A stretch of 64,000 nucleotides of DNA. Source: Delphinapterus leucas (Eukaryota > Chordata > Mammalia > Artiodactyla > Monodontidae). The notes beneath the pieces were generated by a model that did no database searches, was not told the origin of the DNA, and was given only the letters and a program-made list of their open reading frames with translations. Position 1 is the stretch's first letter. Every line of letters starts with the position of its first letter. Below, one piece after another: positions 11,111 to 21,569 of this stretch. A program made the translations under genes and the position numbers. The stretch covers positions 40,458,614 through 40,522,613 of the forward strand of contig NW_022098036.1 of assembly GCF_002288925.2 (NCBI RefSeq), given 5' to 3'.

Positions 11111-11969
11111 TAACTGCATGCAAATTTCTCCAAGAGCACAGGTATGACCCTGCGTTGATAAGGTCCTCCTCTGAGGAGTTTCATTTCACACACTCATTCA
11201 GAACATACAAATACTCACAAAGGAGCTCACACACAAAAAAAGTTGTACCATTGACTCACACGTAGTGTGAACACCTGCTATCTTGGTTAAGTTCCTGAAA
11301 ATCATTTGGTCAGCTGAGGGCCTCTTCATCTCTGACACTGTCAGGAAATAGCTATGACCCTCAAAGCACCCACAACGTCTTTTAGGTTCTTCTGGGTTCT
11401 GGAGGCAACATGTGCCATAATTACATTTTACACAAGCCATCTATGCTGTTACTTGTAAATGAACCCACCTTGAATGGGACCCTCCAACAAAATGTTCTAG
11501 AATCTGTCCAAACTGAAATACAACAGGTACTCCTGAGAGTGCTTGAAGGAGTCCCAGATATCCCTTCACTTTAGAGGCAACAACCTCTCATGCCTCCTAA
11601 GTCTGTGGACTTTCCATTATGGCCATGATTAGCCCATAGTCTTTGATGCAAGTAACTGTCCACCTTTGTTCCGTGCTCCATGCCATTAGAGAGGCAATCA
11701 CTGTCCATGTGCTGGGGTCTCTTGGAAACAGAACTTCTCATAGACCCTAAGCCTGTGACTGTCCACACCTAGCTGTCTATTATGCCTTGGGTCATGGAAA
11801 CAGCACACTGTAATCTCAGCATGGCTACCAAAACCTCCTTGCTACATAATGGAGCCAAATCTGCAGGAGGGGATGACCTCCTCTGTATTCAGTCCTTTGG
11901 CAAATACTGTAGTGCTGGAGGAATCTTTGGCGAACTCAATGACTCCTTGGGATTTACTGAGTGAGTAGC
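11111..11969 (+). other. Retroviral pol interior between RT and RNase H, badly decayed
   Basis: By position this should be the palm, thumb and connection parts of pol. No frame stays open for long and I cannot place motifs. Open frames on the minus strand (11198-11440, 11571-11768) have no family resemblance. Confidence 0.4.
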
Positions 11970-12235
11970 AAGGGGAATTTATGCACTTATGGATGGTACA
12001 GCATCATCACATGTGATGGAGCTCAGTGGAGAGTTGCCGCTTTTCATCCCTAGGATATTGCTGATAAAGGATGGGACTCAGGGCTCAGCACAAATGGCCA
12101 AATTTCAGGCATTCATCTTAGCACTGAATGGCCTGGAAAACAATAGGCCCCATATGCACGTTTTTACATCTATGGGGCATTACAAATAGTCTGGCTGTTG
12201 GGTCGCTCAGAATACACAATGTAGGGCTCTTGAAC
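11970..12235 (+). pseudogene. Retroviral pol relic: RNase H-like domain
   Basis: The frame at 11989-12189 keeps an MDGTAS opening, the GSAQMAKFQAFILALN helix and an HVFT strand in correct order and spacing for a retroviral RNase H. The helix normally carries a catalytic glutamate where this copy has lysine (AKF), and the aspartate after HVFT is also changed. An in-frame stop follows at 12188. The copy cannot be active. Its place between RT and the 3' LTR fits a pol gene. Confidence 0.68.
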
Positions 12236-12405
12236 ACAACATTCAATGGAACTTTCACCTACTTTACAGGCTTCAGGCTACAGGCCTCATGGAGCATCAT
12301 AATGGCTTAAACAATTTCAAATTTAATTAAATGAAACTAGGCATATCTAGGCATCAGTTAACACCAGGAGTAAATTGTAATAAAGAATCTGACTTCATAA
12401 TTTAA

Positions 12406-12768
12406 TGTTTGACTGCTGACAGCTTTACTCTTTCCTCTTCCCATCCTTCCCCATATCTGGGCAAAATGATAAGAAAAGCTAGTGTGCTTACTCTTTTGGC
12501 ATCAGCTGGAGATTCAAGCCATCAATCCTCTGCCCATGTGTGGTAACATACCCTGGCTTCACCCCTTACTGCAATAAAAACCCCAAGCAAGTCTCTTTTC
12601 CTCACTCTTTCAAAGCATTATGGACCTGCTTGGGAAGCCTGCTCTGATCGACTCAGAAAGCGTCATTATTTAAGTAATAAACTTTTTCGTATACTCTTGG
12701 TCTGTGTGTGGCATCATATGTGTCTCACGCAAACCAAAGTTTGGGTGTAGGTCCATTCTGCTTTTACA
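12406..12768 (+). repeat. 3' LTR of the endogenous retrovirus
   Basis: This is the partner of the block at 8444-8820. The AATAAA at 12583-12588 is in the equivalent position and the block ends near ACA at 12768. About 170 bases of non-coding sequence separate it from the RNase H relic, leaving no room for an env gene. Confidence 0.72.
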
Positions 12769-12799
12769 GAGTGGCCCAAACATCTACCAACTATAAAGT

Positions 12800-14080
12800 T
12801 ATTAAGTCTACGGCATTGATACATAGATAAAAAAAATTTAGAACAAATGAAATCATAGGAGACCTAGAAACAGACCCATGCATACATGAATACCTAATAC
12901 CTCTGAGATATAGTGGCACAGATCAAGATAGGATAAATTTTCAATAAATGGGGTAAATGTATGGAAAAAAGATTAAAACTTGCCCCAAACCTCATATCAT
13001 AAATGAAAATCAATTCCAAGTAGATTAAAAACCTTATTTGTAAATGGAAAAACTAGAAAACATTTAGAATATAATATGGTTGAATAAACATATGAGAAGA
13101 TGCTTAACTCACTTGTAATTAGGTGAATGCAAATTAAAACACAATGAGATGGCATTACAAACCTACCAGATTGGCAAAGATTTAAAAATCTAAGAAAATT
13201 AAGCATTGGCAAGATTGTGGAACATTGGGTACTCTCATAAACTATTGATTTTACCACAATTTGGCAATAGCTGGAAAAATTGAAGATTCACATATGACCC
13301 AGCAATTTCACCCCAGAGAAAGTCCTCATATATACAAAGGGATATAAAAAGATTATATATAAAACCTTGTATATATAAATATATGTATGTTATATTTAAA
13401 AATTGTAAGTATATATAAGAATGGTCCTGGGCTTTCCTGGTGGCGCAGTGGTTGGGAGTCCACCTGCCGATGCAGGGGGCGCAGGTTCGTGCCCCGGTCC
13501 GGGAGGATCCCGCATGCTACGGGGCGGCTGGGCCCGTGGGCCATGGCCGCTGGGTCTGTGCGTCCGGAGCCTGTGCTCTGCGGCGGGAGAGGCTACAGCA
13601 GTGAGAGGCCTGCATACCGCAAAAAAAAAAAAAAAAAAAGAATGGTCCTTTTATCACTATTTTTATATGGAAAAATTTGGAAAAACTGAAATTCTGTCAA
13701 CAGTTGAATGTATAAAGAAATTGTGATATATTAAAATATATAGATAGCAATTAAAATGAACAAATTACAAGTATACCCTTCAGCATGAATAAATCTCTAA
13801 AAAATAATTTTGAGCAAAAGAATCAAATATTCAAGTCACAGAAGACTAAGATACTGTATGATTCCTTTTTCAAAATCTGATAAAATCAAACTATAACTAT
13901 AATTATTAACAATACATATATGGATCATAAAACTCAAGAAAATCAAGAAATTGATTATCACAAAATTTGATAAAATGGTTACCTCTGGGAAGGGAGTTTA
14001 TTATAATCAGGGAAGGGGACATCAAGGTTTCTGATATTGAAAAGAATATATAGGACATGGCTCAGAGGAGGAATTCAATG
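12800..14080 (+). mobile_element. Ancient L1 (L1M-type) ORF2 3' end and 3'UTR
   Basis: Old L1 ORF2 C-terminal sequence reads on the plus strand. Landmarks are AATGCAAATTAAAACACAAT at about 13127, the ATGACCCAGCAATTTCACCC site near 13295 and, after the SINE, the GTATGATTCC and GGTTACCTCTGGGAAGGGAG segments of the 3' end. A CHR SINE (13429-13637) splits it. It has the same orientation as the ORF1 piece at 7785-8425, so both may be one L1 split by the retrovirus. Confidence 0.8.
13429..13637 (+). mobile_element. CHR-type tRNA-derived SINE
   Basis: It is complete, from the GGGCTTTCCTGGTGGCGCAG head through the B-box-like GGTTCGTGCCCCGG to a pure A tail. A 12-bp target-site duplication, AAGAATGGTCCT, flanks it exactly (13417-13428 and 13638-13649). 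It inserted into the old L1 3' end. The body has more CpG-retaining and GC-shifted differences than the other copies, so it may belong to another subfamily. The open frames 13387-13726 are SINE read-through. Confidence 0.96.
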
Positions 14081-16048
14081 AGCTTTAAGCGAATAAGACT
14101 GGAAAGTTAAAGTGAAGGATGAGTTAAAAAGTGAGAAAAAAAGCTATATTTAAAGTAATATATTTAAGTCAGGAAAACAAAACGTGAAAAGATGTTCCAA
14201 ACCTTGATTTACATTTACTGAAAGACAGCTGTCCTACATCATAGGAATTCTGTCGATTATTTCTGCCTATTAACTACAGTGACCTAAAACAAAGCTAAAT
14301 CATGTAGCATGTACTCTTGTTAACTCTAGATAAGAGGTGGTATGATGAAAAACGATATCCTGAATAACACCAAATTACAGTTAAAGTTAACTGAGATCGT
14401 ATGAGTTTATTAACCATGGCTAGGGCAAAGATGGCTTAAGAATACAGTCATATCTTAGCAGAGTACGCTAATTATACAAAAGATAACTACTACTTATCTC
14501 TTGTCATATTTCTTAGAGGAGAGAAGTAATCTTTGAGTAGGGCAATAAGCATATTGTCAGGCAAATATCTGTCAATCTATTTCCATAATATCTTGTTTCC
14601 TATCAAAACCAGAAAACTTATTTTTTACTACTTGTTTCTTTTGATTGACTATTCAAGACACGTGTATAAATTCAATTTAGTAATTTGAAAATAAAATGTG
14701 TGTAGAGTCACATTTTAAACTAGAGAAATACAAATTGGGCTTCAAGCCTGATTGCAAACCTTACTCAAATTATAGAGATTGTGGCATGCCTTGGCCTTGA
14801 CAACTGTTTTCAGGTACTCTAACGTGTATGTCCTTAATATTTTTATTCTCTAATAGGATATTCTTACTGTGATTTTGTTGACAGGATAAATCAATATTTT
14901 TTTCCTTTTCAGTGGTTGGGAAATGTACAACTTATTATGCGTGATTGGTTCATTTATGGTTTTCAGGAGCCCTAATTAAAGAAAACACCTTGCATTTGAT
15001 TGAAAATATAATAAATACATGTAGGAAGTATGTCCTTTGCAGAAAAGGTAGAAAGGCATTTTATGGTGGGGTTGATGTGAAATGCTGACAAGCCCTGCTG
15101 CGGCATGCTTTACCTATGCTAGGTTCTTATTCAAATGCCCTTTATCCAGTAGATATTTATCATACATGGTAAATCTAAGATTAAATTACAAAACCTGAAC
15201 ATGTGACCTAGACTATTCCCTTTCATAAGCAGATATATTTAGTTTTTTCTTCTTCCTTTATTTTAATGTCAATATTTCAAAGTGGCAAAGTTCAATACAA
15301 GGTGTATAACTTTTAAGTATATTTAAGAAAATAAGTAATATAGATTTGAATTTTCATGCAGAAATTGAAGGAGTCTATATTTTAAATAAAACTCAGCCAA
15401 ATCAATGGTACAAGTTTGCAATATAAATCATCCATTATCTTGTCTTTCTCTTCTCCTGTAAGTCTCCCTATCAACTCTAATTCTCTACTGAAGCCCGTAC
15501 TTGAAAACTAAATACCATCCTGGGCACTAAAAGCCATTAAGTGGAAAAAATATCTTGTTAAGAGTGACAAGGTGATTGGCTACCTTAGGTCCAAATATTT
15601 GTCTTTTAGAACCCTATTTCACCCTGCCTAGACCCTGCAGTCTTATTTCTAAAATAAACCTAAATACAGTCTCTATATTTACAGAATCCTGAAATTTGTA
15701 TTATAAGATCTACTCTGTGTGGCAGCTTGCAATTTACCCAGTGACAAAAAATGTTGGACATCTATTTCCTAAGGTATTACTGTAATGAAATATAAAAAGT
15801 AACCAATCAATATATAACAAGTTGAACATGTTCTAGCTATTCCACAACAAACAGTTATTAGCAATTGTAAAAAACTACATGAATAAACCTTCCTAATGCT
15901 GCAAATCAGAAATATATCTGTTTTACATTGGGTTTGCCTTTTCCTTTTATAAACTCTTGGGTTACATATAAAATTTGATGGGTTTTAACCTATTCTGCAT
16001 TCATATAACTGATTTGATATAGTTCACATTTAATCAAAACTATAAAAT
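14081..16048. other. Unassigned intergenic sequence
   Basis: This is AT-rich single-copy-looking DNA with no open frame of note, no clear splice sites in series and no repeat family I recognise. Short T-rich and A-rich runs are the only structure. Confidence 0.5.
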
Positions 16049-16057
16049 TTAACTTGA

Positions 16058-16992
16058 GGAACCTCCATACTGTTCTCCATAGTGGCTATATCAATTTACA
16101 TTCCCACCAACAGTGCAAGAGGCTTCCCTTTTCTCCACACTGTCTCCAGCATTTATTGTTTGTAGATTTTTTGATGATGACCATTCTGACTGGTGTGCGG
16201 TGATACCTCATTGTGGTTTTGATTTGCATTTTTCTAATGATTAGTGATGTTGAGCATCTTTTCATGTATTTGTTGGCCATCTGTATTTCTTCTTTGGAGA
16301 AATGTCTATTTAGGTCTTCTGCCCATTTTTGGATTGGGTTGTTTGTTTTTTTGATATTGAGCTGCATGAGCTGCTTGTATATTTTGGAGATTAATCCTTT
16401 GCAAATATTTTCTCCCATTCTGAGGGTTGTCTTTTTGTCTTGTTTATGGTTTCCTTTGCTGTGCAAGGAAGCAACCTAAATGTCCATCAACAGATGAATG
16501 GATAAAGAAGATGTGGCACGTATATACAATGGAATATTACTCAGCCATCAAAAGGAACGAAATTGAGTTATTTGTAGTGAGGTGGGTAGACCTAGAATCT
16601 GTCATACAGAGTGAAGTAAGTCAGAAAGAGAAAAACAAATACCGTATGCTAGCACATATATATGGAATTTAAAAAAGTGATACTGATGAACCTAGTGGCG
16701 GGGCAAGAATAAAGATGCAGTTGTAGAGAATGGACTTGAGGGCACGGGGTGGCGGGGAAGGGGAAGCTGGGATGAAGTGAGAGAGTAGCACTGACATATA
16801 TCCACTACCAAATGTAAAGTGGATGGCTAGTGGGAAGCTGCTGCATAGCACAAGGAGATCAGCTCAGTGCTTTGTGACGACCTAGAGGGATGGGATAGGG
16901 AGGGTGGGAGGGAGGCTCAAGAGGGAGGGGATATGGGCATATATGTATACATATAGCTGATTCACTTTGTTGTACAGTAGAAACTAACACAA
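16058..16992 (+). mobile_element. L1 3' end with 5' inversion (twin-priming product)
   Basis: Bases 16467-16992 are L1 on the plus strand. They cover the C-terminal end of ORF2 (frame to the stop at 16672, with the CPSTDEWIKKMW and YTMEYYSAIKRNE segments) and the 3'UTR. Bases 16058-16466 are ORF2 from further upstream but in the opposite orientation. They meet at 16466/16467, and about 200 bases of ORF2 between the two blocks are missing. This is the classic structure of twin-primed L1 integration. The last bases of the 3'UTR and the A tail are missing where the SINE begins. A 9-bp repeat TTAACTTGA lies at 16049-16057 and again after the SINE at 17183-17191. Confidence 0.88.
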
Positions 16993-17182
16993 GGTACTCA
17001 GGCCTCTCACTGTTGTGGCCTCTCCCGTTGCGGAGCACAGGCTCCGGACGCGCAGGCTCAGCGGCCATGGCTCACGGGCCCAGCTGCTCTGCGGCATGTG
17101 GGATATTCCCGAACCGGTGCACGAACCCGTGTCCCCTGCATCGGCAGGCGGACTCTCAACCACTGCGCCACCCGGGAAGCCC
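16993..17182 (-). mobile_element. CHR-type SINE, antisense, fused to the L1 3'UTR
   Basis: A CHR SINE in reverse reads from GGTACTCAGGCCTCTCACTG to its head CCGGGAAGCCC. It has no T-run at its left end, so its A tail is absent, and it abuts the truncated L1 3'UTR directly. Its head end is followed at once by TTAACTTGA, the same 9 bases that precede the L1 at 16049. Confidence 0.93.
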
Positions 17183-17323
17183 TTAACTTGAATCTCTTAT
17201 CGAGAAAGACTTGTTTCATGTTTTGATTAATTTTATGTGCCCCTCCCATATTCTTTTAATTATCTATTGCCTTGTTTTGCTTTTTGCTCTGACTTTTAAA
17301 AATTTCATTATTTTGGCTTGCTC

Positions 17324-17390
17324 TTCTAGCAGCTGACATCCGGTGCTGTCAGTATATCTGGAAATGGCCCAGAAAACGTAGCTGCTAGAA
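17324..17390. repeat. Nested inverted repeats, hairpin-forming
   Basis: Outer arms TTCTAGCAGCT (17324-17334) and AGCTGCTAGAA (17380-17390) are perfect complements, 11 bp. Inside, CTGACA and TGTCAG form a second small stem around 17333-17352. I have no family assignment. Confidence 0.8.
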
Positions 17391-18849
17391 AAAAAATATA
17401 GGAGCATTCTCTTTCTTTCTAAAGGTTAGGTTCTGATCCTTTCCAAAGCTAACGAACATTTCCACAAGTCCTCTTTTAATAAAGTTACTTCATTGGTGAA
17501 AATTTAATGAGTCTTTAGGCTCCTTTAACACTTAAAAAACATTGTTAGGACATACATTTATTAACACTTATTTAAAACACTTATTTAAAATAGTATATAT
17601 TGTTATATAAATCTATCCATATCTAATTTTATATTTAATGTTGTTAAATTATGCACAACTAGTATATCCATCAATAATATCTGACTTCAAATTCTATGAC
17701 ACCTGTGATGATAGAAATAGAAAAATATAAGGTAATTTCTTGCTATAATGACCCATCCATGACATTTCACTTTCAGATCTAAAGTACCAAATGAAGAATA
17801 GTTCTTTCAGGCCTTTTAGAATAGTGCTAAAATATATTTTTAAAAAAAGTACTTTAGAAAATAAGTCTTTAGTTCTGCAAAATCAGCACAGACTCAAGAA
17901 TTAAACTTAAGAAGCTCTGTAGCTGTCAGGAATTATTTTAGGAATCAGAAAGCATTGCTACCATTTTAAATGGAAAGTTATTTAATATAAAGAATAGATT
18001 ATAAAATAGCTGGAGGAGTGGAACGAGGCTCTAGGTTGGTCCTCCAAGAATGCTCAGAAATGCATGCTACATCTACCGTAGGAAAGTAGAATCTGAGACC
18101 AGTATTGGAGCTGATCAGTTTGGGAACACCCCACTACAGTTACAACCCAGGTATTAGAAAACTACCACCACCACTGCTGCAACCTCCTCTTGATACCCAT
18201 ATAGCCACTGACTGTTCAGTGGAAGGCCAAATCCTGCTATCAGCATGCCTATGTGCTTTTCTTACCCATGAAGCTGAAGACTGGAACACAACAAACAAAG
18301 AACATGTCCATGAACCATTTTAGTAGCAGCAACAGACAAAGTTTCTCCCATTAACAAAGTTAACTCCCATTTTTGCCTTCCAGATATTGTGTTCAGCTAT
18401 CTAATTAGTGGGAACTAATTAGATTCCAGAAGCCTGTTTGAAGAGGGCCCCAGAATTGTAGTTCTAAGCTTTCTAATGTTGGAATTACAGAAATTCAAAC
18501 TGAAAGAAACCTGAGATGAGACTTGCAAAAGGACTAAAATGTGTATCTGAGGTTCAAAGAAGACAAATGGTAGTTTCTCAGAGGACCTTGCTGTTGACCT
18601 AATTAATACAGATTGCTTGCAACTGTACCTTACAATTAACATACAAAAAACCCCCAATTCATACAAAAAAACCCTCCTGGTTATAAAGCATGACAATAGT
18701 TTAGAAAAGCTTTCTATGTTAGATAAGCTTTGTGAGGACAAAACAAAAGTGTGATGTTCAAGCAAACTTGATTAGCCAGCTATTTTAAACAGAACTTCTT
18801 TTTCTGTACTAAAAACTATGTGCTTTATACCTGGAGTGGAAAAAAGTAA

Positions 18850-18925
18850 ATTAGATTCATTAAACACCAACTGTGTATCAGGGACTGTAGCAGCTGCTTT
18901 AACCTAAGATATTTCTTAGTCCAGG
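18850..18925 (-). mobile_element. MIR SINE fragment
   Basis: A CACCAACTGTGTATCAGGGA-like segment matches the antisense 3' part of MIR. It is short and diverged. Confidence 0.45.
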
Positions 18926-19204
18926 GATAAACCAAATTTCTAAATAACCAAAAGAAAGACTCAATTACATTTATTATATGGCAGCTATTAAAGTAGAAAT
19001 ATAAGCATTTAAAATAGATATCTTAAGCCACAAGTGTGGGAACAAAAAGTATTCTAGTTACATGTGGATTTTTTGGAAAATGGTTAGATTTAATACTTAA
19101 TCATCCTTTTCAATCATCTAGATTTTAGGACCAATTGACAGAAATAGGAGTTAGGCAAATAGAAATCAAATGTTACTTTATTATCAAAACAGTTTTAGGT
19201 ATGA

Positions 19205-19817
19205 ATTTTTTGTTTTGTTTTGAACGCCATGGGGGACACCTGTTGGCCTGGCCGAGGCGTGGTCGTATTGGTGCAGTGGGGGGTTTTCTAGGGAAGGCAA
19301 CAAGGCACAGGTGGAGGCCGCAGGGTGTGCTACGTGATTTCAAGTGTGCGTGGGGTAGGATGAGGATGGGCTGGGATTCCCTGAGGGCGAGCAGCAGCTC
19401 AGAGAATGGTGCAATCAGGCCTGAGGTGTTGCAGCTGCGACCTCTCTTCCCAGAGGACGCCTGATCTCGCAGGATTTCGTGAGATTTACCAGGGCTGGCA
19501 GGGGAATGCTGGGATGGAAGCGCTTGAGTCCCGGGGTGCAGGAGGTCGCTGTTCCAGACTTATCCCTAAAAAGTCGTGAGGGGGAATGGGCTCTGGTCCA
19601 AAAATCTATGAAGAGGAGGGACCGAGGTCAGGAATCGTGTTCATCAATGGGTTTGCTAGTCCTTCCTGTTCCACAGCTTTAGACCTTAAGGCAGCCATTG
19701 AAGTGGAAAGATTGAGCATGATAGCCAGTTGGTACAGTGGAAGAAATGTGACTCAGCAAATCAAGAAGAACTCAGAGAGATCTCACCAACCAATCAGAAG
19801 ACAACAGAGAAATGAAG
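19205..19817 (+). other. CpG-rich block ending in a consensus splice donor (candidate first exon or retrocopy)
   Basis: I count 18 CpG between 19221 and 19640, far above the rest of the window outside SINEs and L1 5'UTRs. The block ends in AAG|GTAAGT at 19815-19823, a perfect 5' splice site. An open frame from the ATG at 19586 (82 codons) crosses the donor. Its product, with segments such as KIYEEEGPRSGIVF and ASWYSGRNVTQQ, is not one I recognise. No A tail follows, which argues against a plain processed pseudogene. It may be the first exon and promoter of an unrecognised or non-coding transcript, or a decayed retrocopy. No TATA box or matching acceptor was found. Confidence 0.4.
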
Positions 19818-19966
19818 GTAAGTTCAACTGAAAGTTGCTAAATTAAGTGGGATATATACTATATAAGTTACTGTTTTCATCCATAAATGTGTTAACTACG
19901 TAGGAAAAGAAGGCTGTAGTGTATAGGAAACAATTAGCTAGTAGGACAAGACAGGATACGAGTGAA

Positions 19967-20174
19967 TTTTATTTATTTATTTTGTGGTACGCAGGCCTCT
20001 CAGTGTTGTGGCCTCTCCCGTCGCGGAGCACAGGCTCCGGACGCGCAGGCCCAGGGGCCATGGCTCACGGGCCCAGCCGCTCCGCGGCATGTGGGATCCT
20101 CCCGGACCGGGGCACGAACCCGTGTCCCCTGCATCGGCAGGCGGACTCTCAACCACTGCGCTGCCAGGGAAGCC
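19967..20174 (-). mobile_element. CHR-type SINE, antisense
   Basis: It is complete from the head (GCTGCCAGGGAAGCC end at 20174) to an A tail of (TAAA)n type, seen as TTTATTTATTTATTTT on the plus strand. A 10-bp target-site duplication TACGAGTGAA flanks it (19957-19966 and 20175-20184). The open frames at 19919-20254 are SINE read-through. Confidence 0.97.
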
Positions 20175-20284
20175 TACGAGTGAACTTTAAATTGTATAGG
20201 TTAAACCATCAAATATATGAAATTTCAAGGATGGGAGAAATCAATGAAAAATAGAATAATACTGGGTTATAATGGAGATAATTT

Positions 20285-20425
20285 AGTGACTGTCTACTAT
20301 GTTAGATGATATCTGTACCTTATTTCTGTCATTAAAACTACATTATCATTTTTAATTCTCATGGTAGCAGGGAAGGAGTTTTTCTATCCCCATTTTTTAG
20401 ATGAAGAAGGAGCACCAGATATTGT
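20285..20425 (-). mobile_element. MIR SINE fragment, antisense
   Basis: The antisense MIR order is visible: a GTCTACTATGTTAG-type segment, then TTAATTCTCATGG, then TCCCCATTTTTTAGATGAAG. It is diverged and lacks the tRNA-like head. It sits directly before a sense MIR. Confidence 0.65.
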
Positions 20426-20439
20426 AAATGAATTGGGAG

Positions 20440-20695
20440 AGAATATAAAGTGGCAATTAAGATCTTGTGTGTAGATTCAGACTGCCTGGATTCGCATCCC
20501 AGCTTTGTTATATACTGAGTCACACTGGGAAAATTATTTCACCTCTTTAGACTGCAGTTTCCTCATTTGTACAAGGGGGATCATAGCCACAATATCTATC
20601 TCATTAGTTATTGGGGATTAAATGATATAACCCTTAGCACAGTGTCTGACAATTAGTAACGCCTCAACAAAATTATTATTACTATTATTAAGCAG
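20440..20695 (+). mobile_element. MIR SINE
   Basis: Nearly full length. Landmarks are AGACTGCCTGGATTCGCATC, then a TTATATACTGAGTCACACTG segment, CAGTTTCCTCATTTGTACAA, GGATTAAATGATATAA and the CCTCAACAAAATTATTATTA end. Confidence 0.9.
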
Positions 20696-21569
20696 AGCTC
20701 ATTCAGTGAATGTGTTGAGGCATGGACAGAAGCCAAAATTTGTATCTGCACAACTACTTATGCCCATATTGCTGTTATACAAAGCTGCTTTAGTGTATAC
20801 TACATGATAAATGATCAATAAATGTTTCTTGAACTGGTTTAAACACAGGAGTCACTGGGAACATAAGTTGAATATTCTATTGCAGCACTTTTCCATATAT
20901 TGTGAACATAACTGAGGACACTCTCCTCATTAGGGTACCTTGCTCTGATGAGCATTAGCTCTTTCTGAGTTGCGTTGTCTGTTGAAAAATATATAACCTC
21001 ACGTATGAGGGCAAAGAAGGCAGAGGAATGATGTCTGATTCACAGCAAACTTATGGACCATTTTCTTGCATTATAAACTCTATGTCAGTTTCCATGGAAA
21101 AGTGTCTTTTAGAAAACTTAGTTTTATCCAATTGTGCATTTTGTGCACTTTTGGGGACACTCTTAAATATAAAACTTTGTTAAGCATGCTTCTCTTTTAT
21201 CCCTAAATTTTGCCCCAAGGCAGGTTTAAATTGCATCTGTCACATTTACTTCCTTAAGTGCTGCAGCTCTATTAATGTGTCTAGCAGCCTCATTGCCATA
21301 CTGCCACAGGCTCAGAGGATTTTGAAGAAAAATGCTAGAGATGCCTTCTGCTTAGACAGTGGCCCTTAGACACTGTCACTCTCTGACTTCAACCGTATGT
21401 TCTGCCTCCAGCTGTTGGTCCTTCTTCAAGACTCTGATGCCTCAGTAGCTCAAGGTCAATATCTCAGTTGCATTGAATAAAACCACTGATTTATATTTAG
21501 TTAACTTATTAATTACTCTGATTATTTTACATTAATATCTAGTGAAATTATTTTCCATTCCTCTTTTAA
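20696..21569. other. Unassigned intergenic sequence
   Basis: No gene or clear repeat. A GATCAATAAATGTTTCTTGA segment near 20813 may be a small L2 3' end. Confidence 0.45.

Larger units (their letters stand above)
8444..12768 (+). mobile_element. Decayed endogenous retrovirus with two LTRs
   Basis: Two related ~370-bp blocks (8444-8820 and 12406-12768) flank about 3.6 kb that contains recognisable reverse transcriptase and RNase H relics in the same orientation. The blocks share a GATAAGAAAA segment, a GGAGATTCAA segment, an AATAAA signal at equivalent positions, a CAAGCAAGTC segment and a GTGGCATCAT segment. They differ widely, so the insertion is old. The interior is short for a provirus and includes an MLT1 LTR and a microsatellite. 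I could not identify a primer binding site, polypurine tract, gag or env. The exact ERV class is unresolved. Confidence 0.75.
17192..19204. other. Unassigned intergenic sequence with a MIR scrap
   Basis: Mostly featureless AT-rich DNA. At 17324-17390 there are nested inverted repeats. A small antisense MIR-like piece lies at about 18850-18925. The segment 17900-18400 has the look of an old LTR or MER repeat, but I cannot name it. Open frames at 18105-18323 and 18415-18765 show no family likeness. Confidence 0.45.

Noticed and set aside
11571..11768. Possible internal tandem repeat in the retroviral interior (similar phrases around 11600 and 11750)
   Set aside because: The likeness is limited to short words such as CCTAAG and CTGT and does not extend into an alignment.
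13429..13500. Possible functional tRNA gene because of A- and B-box motifs
   Set aside because: The motifs are the tRNA-like head of a SINE followed by a SINE body and A tail. The cloverleaf is not intact.
19919..20254. Open frames of 68-111 residues rich in Gly, Pro and Arg, also seen at 32945-33263 and 53872-54334
   Set aside because: They are translations of CHR SINE copies. The same peptides recur at each SINE.
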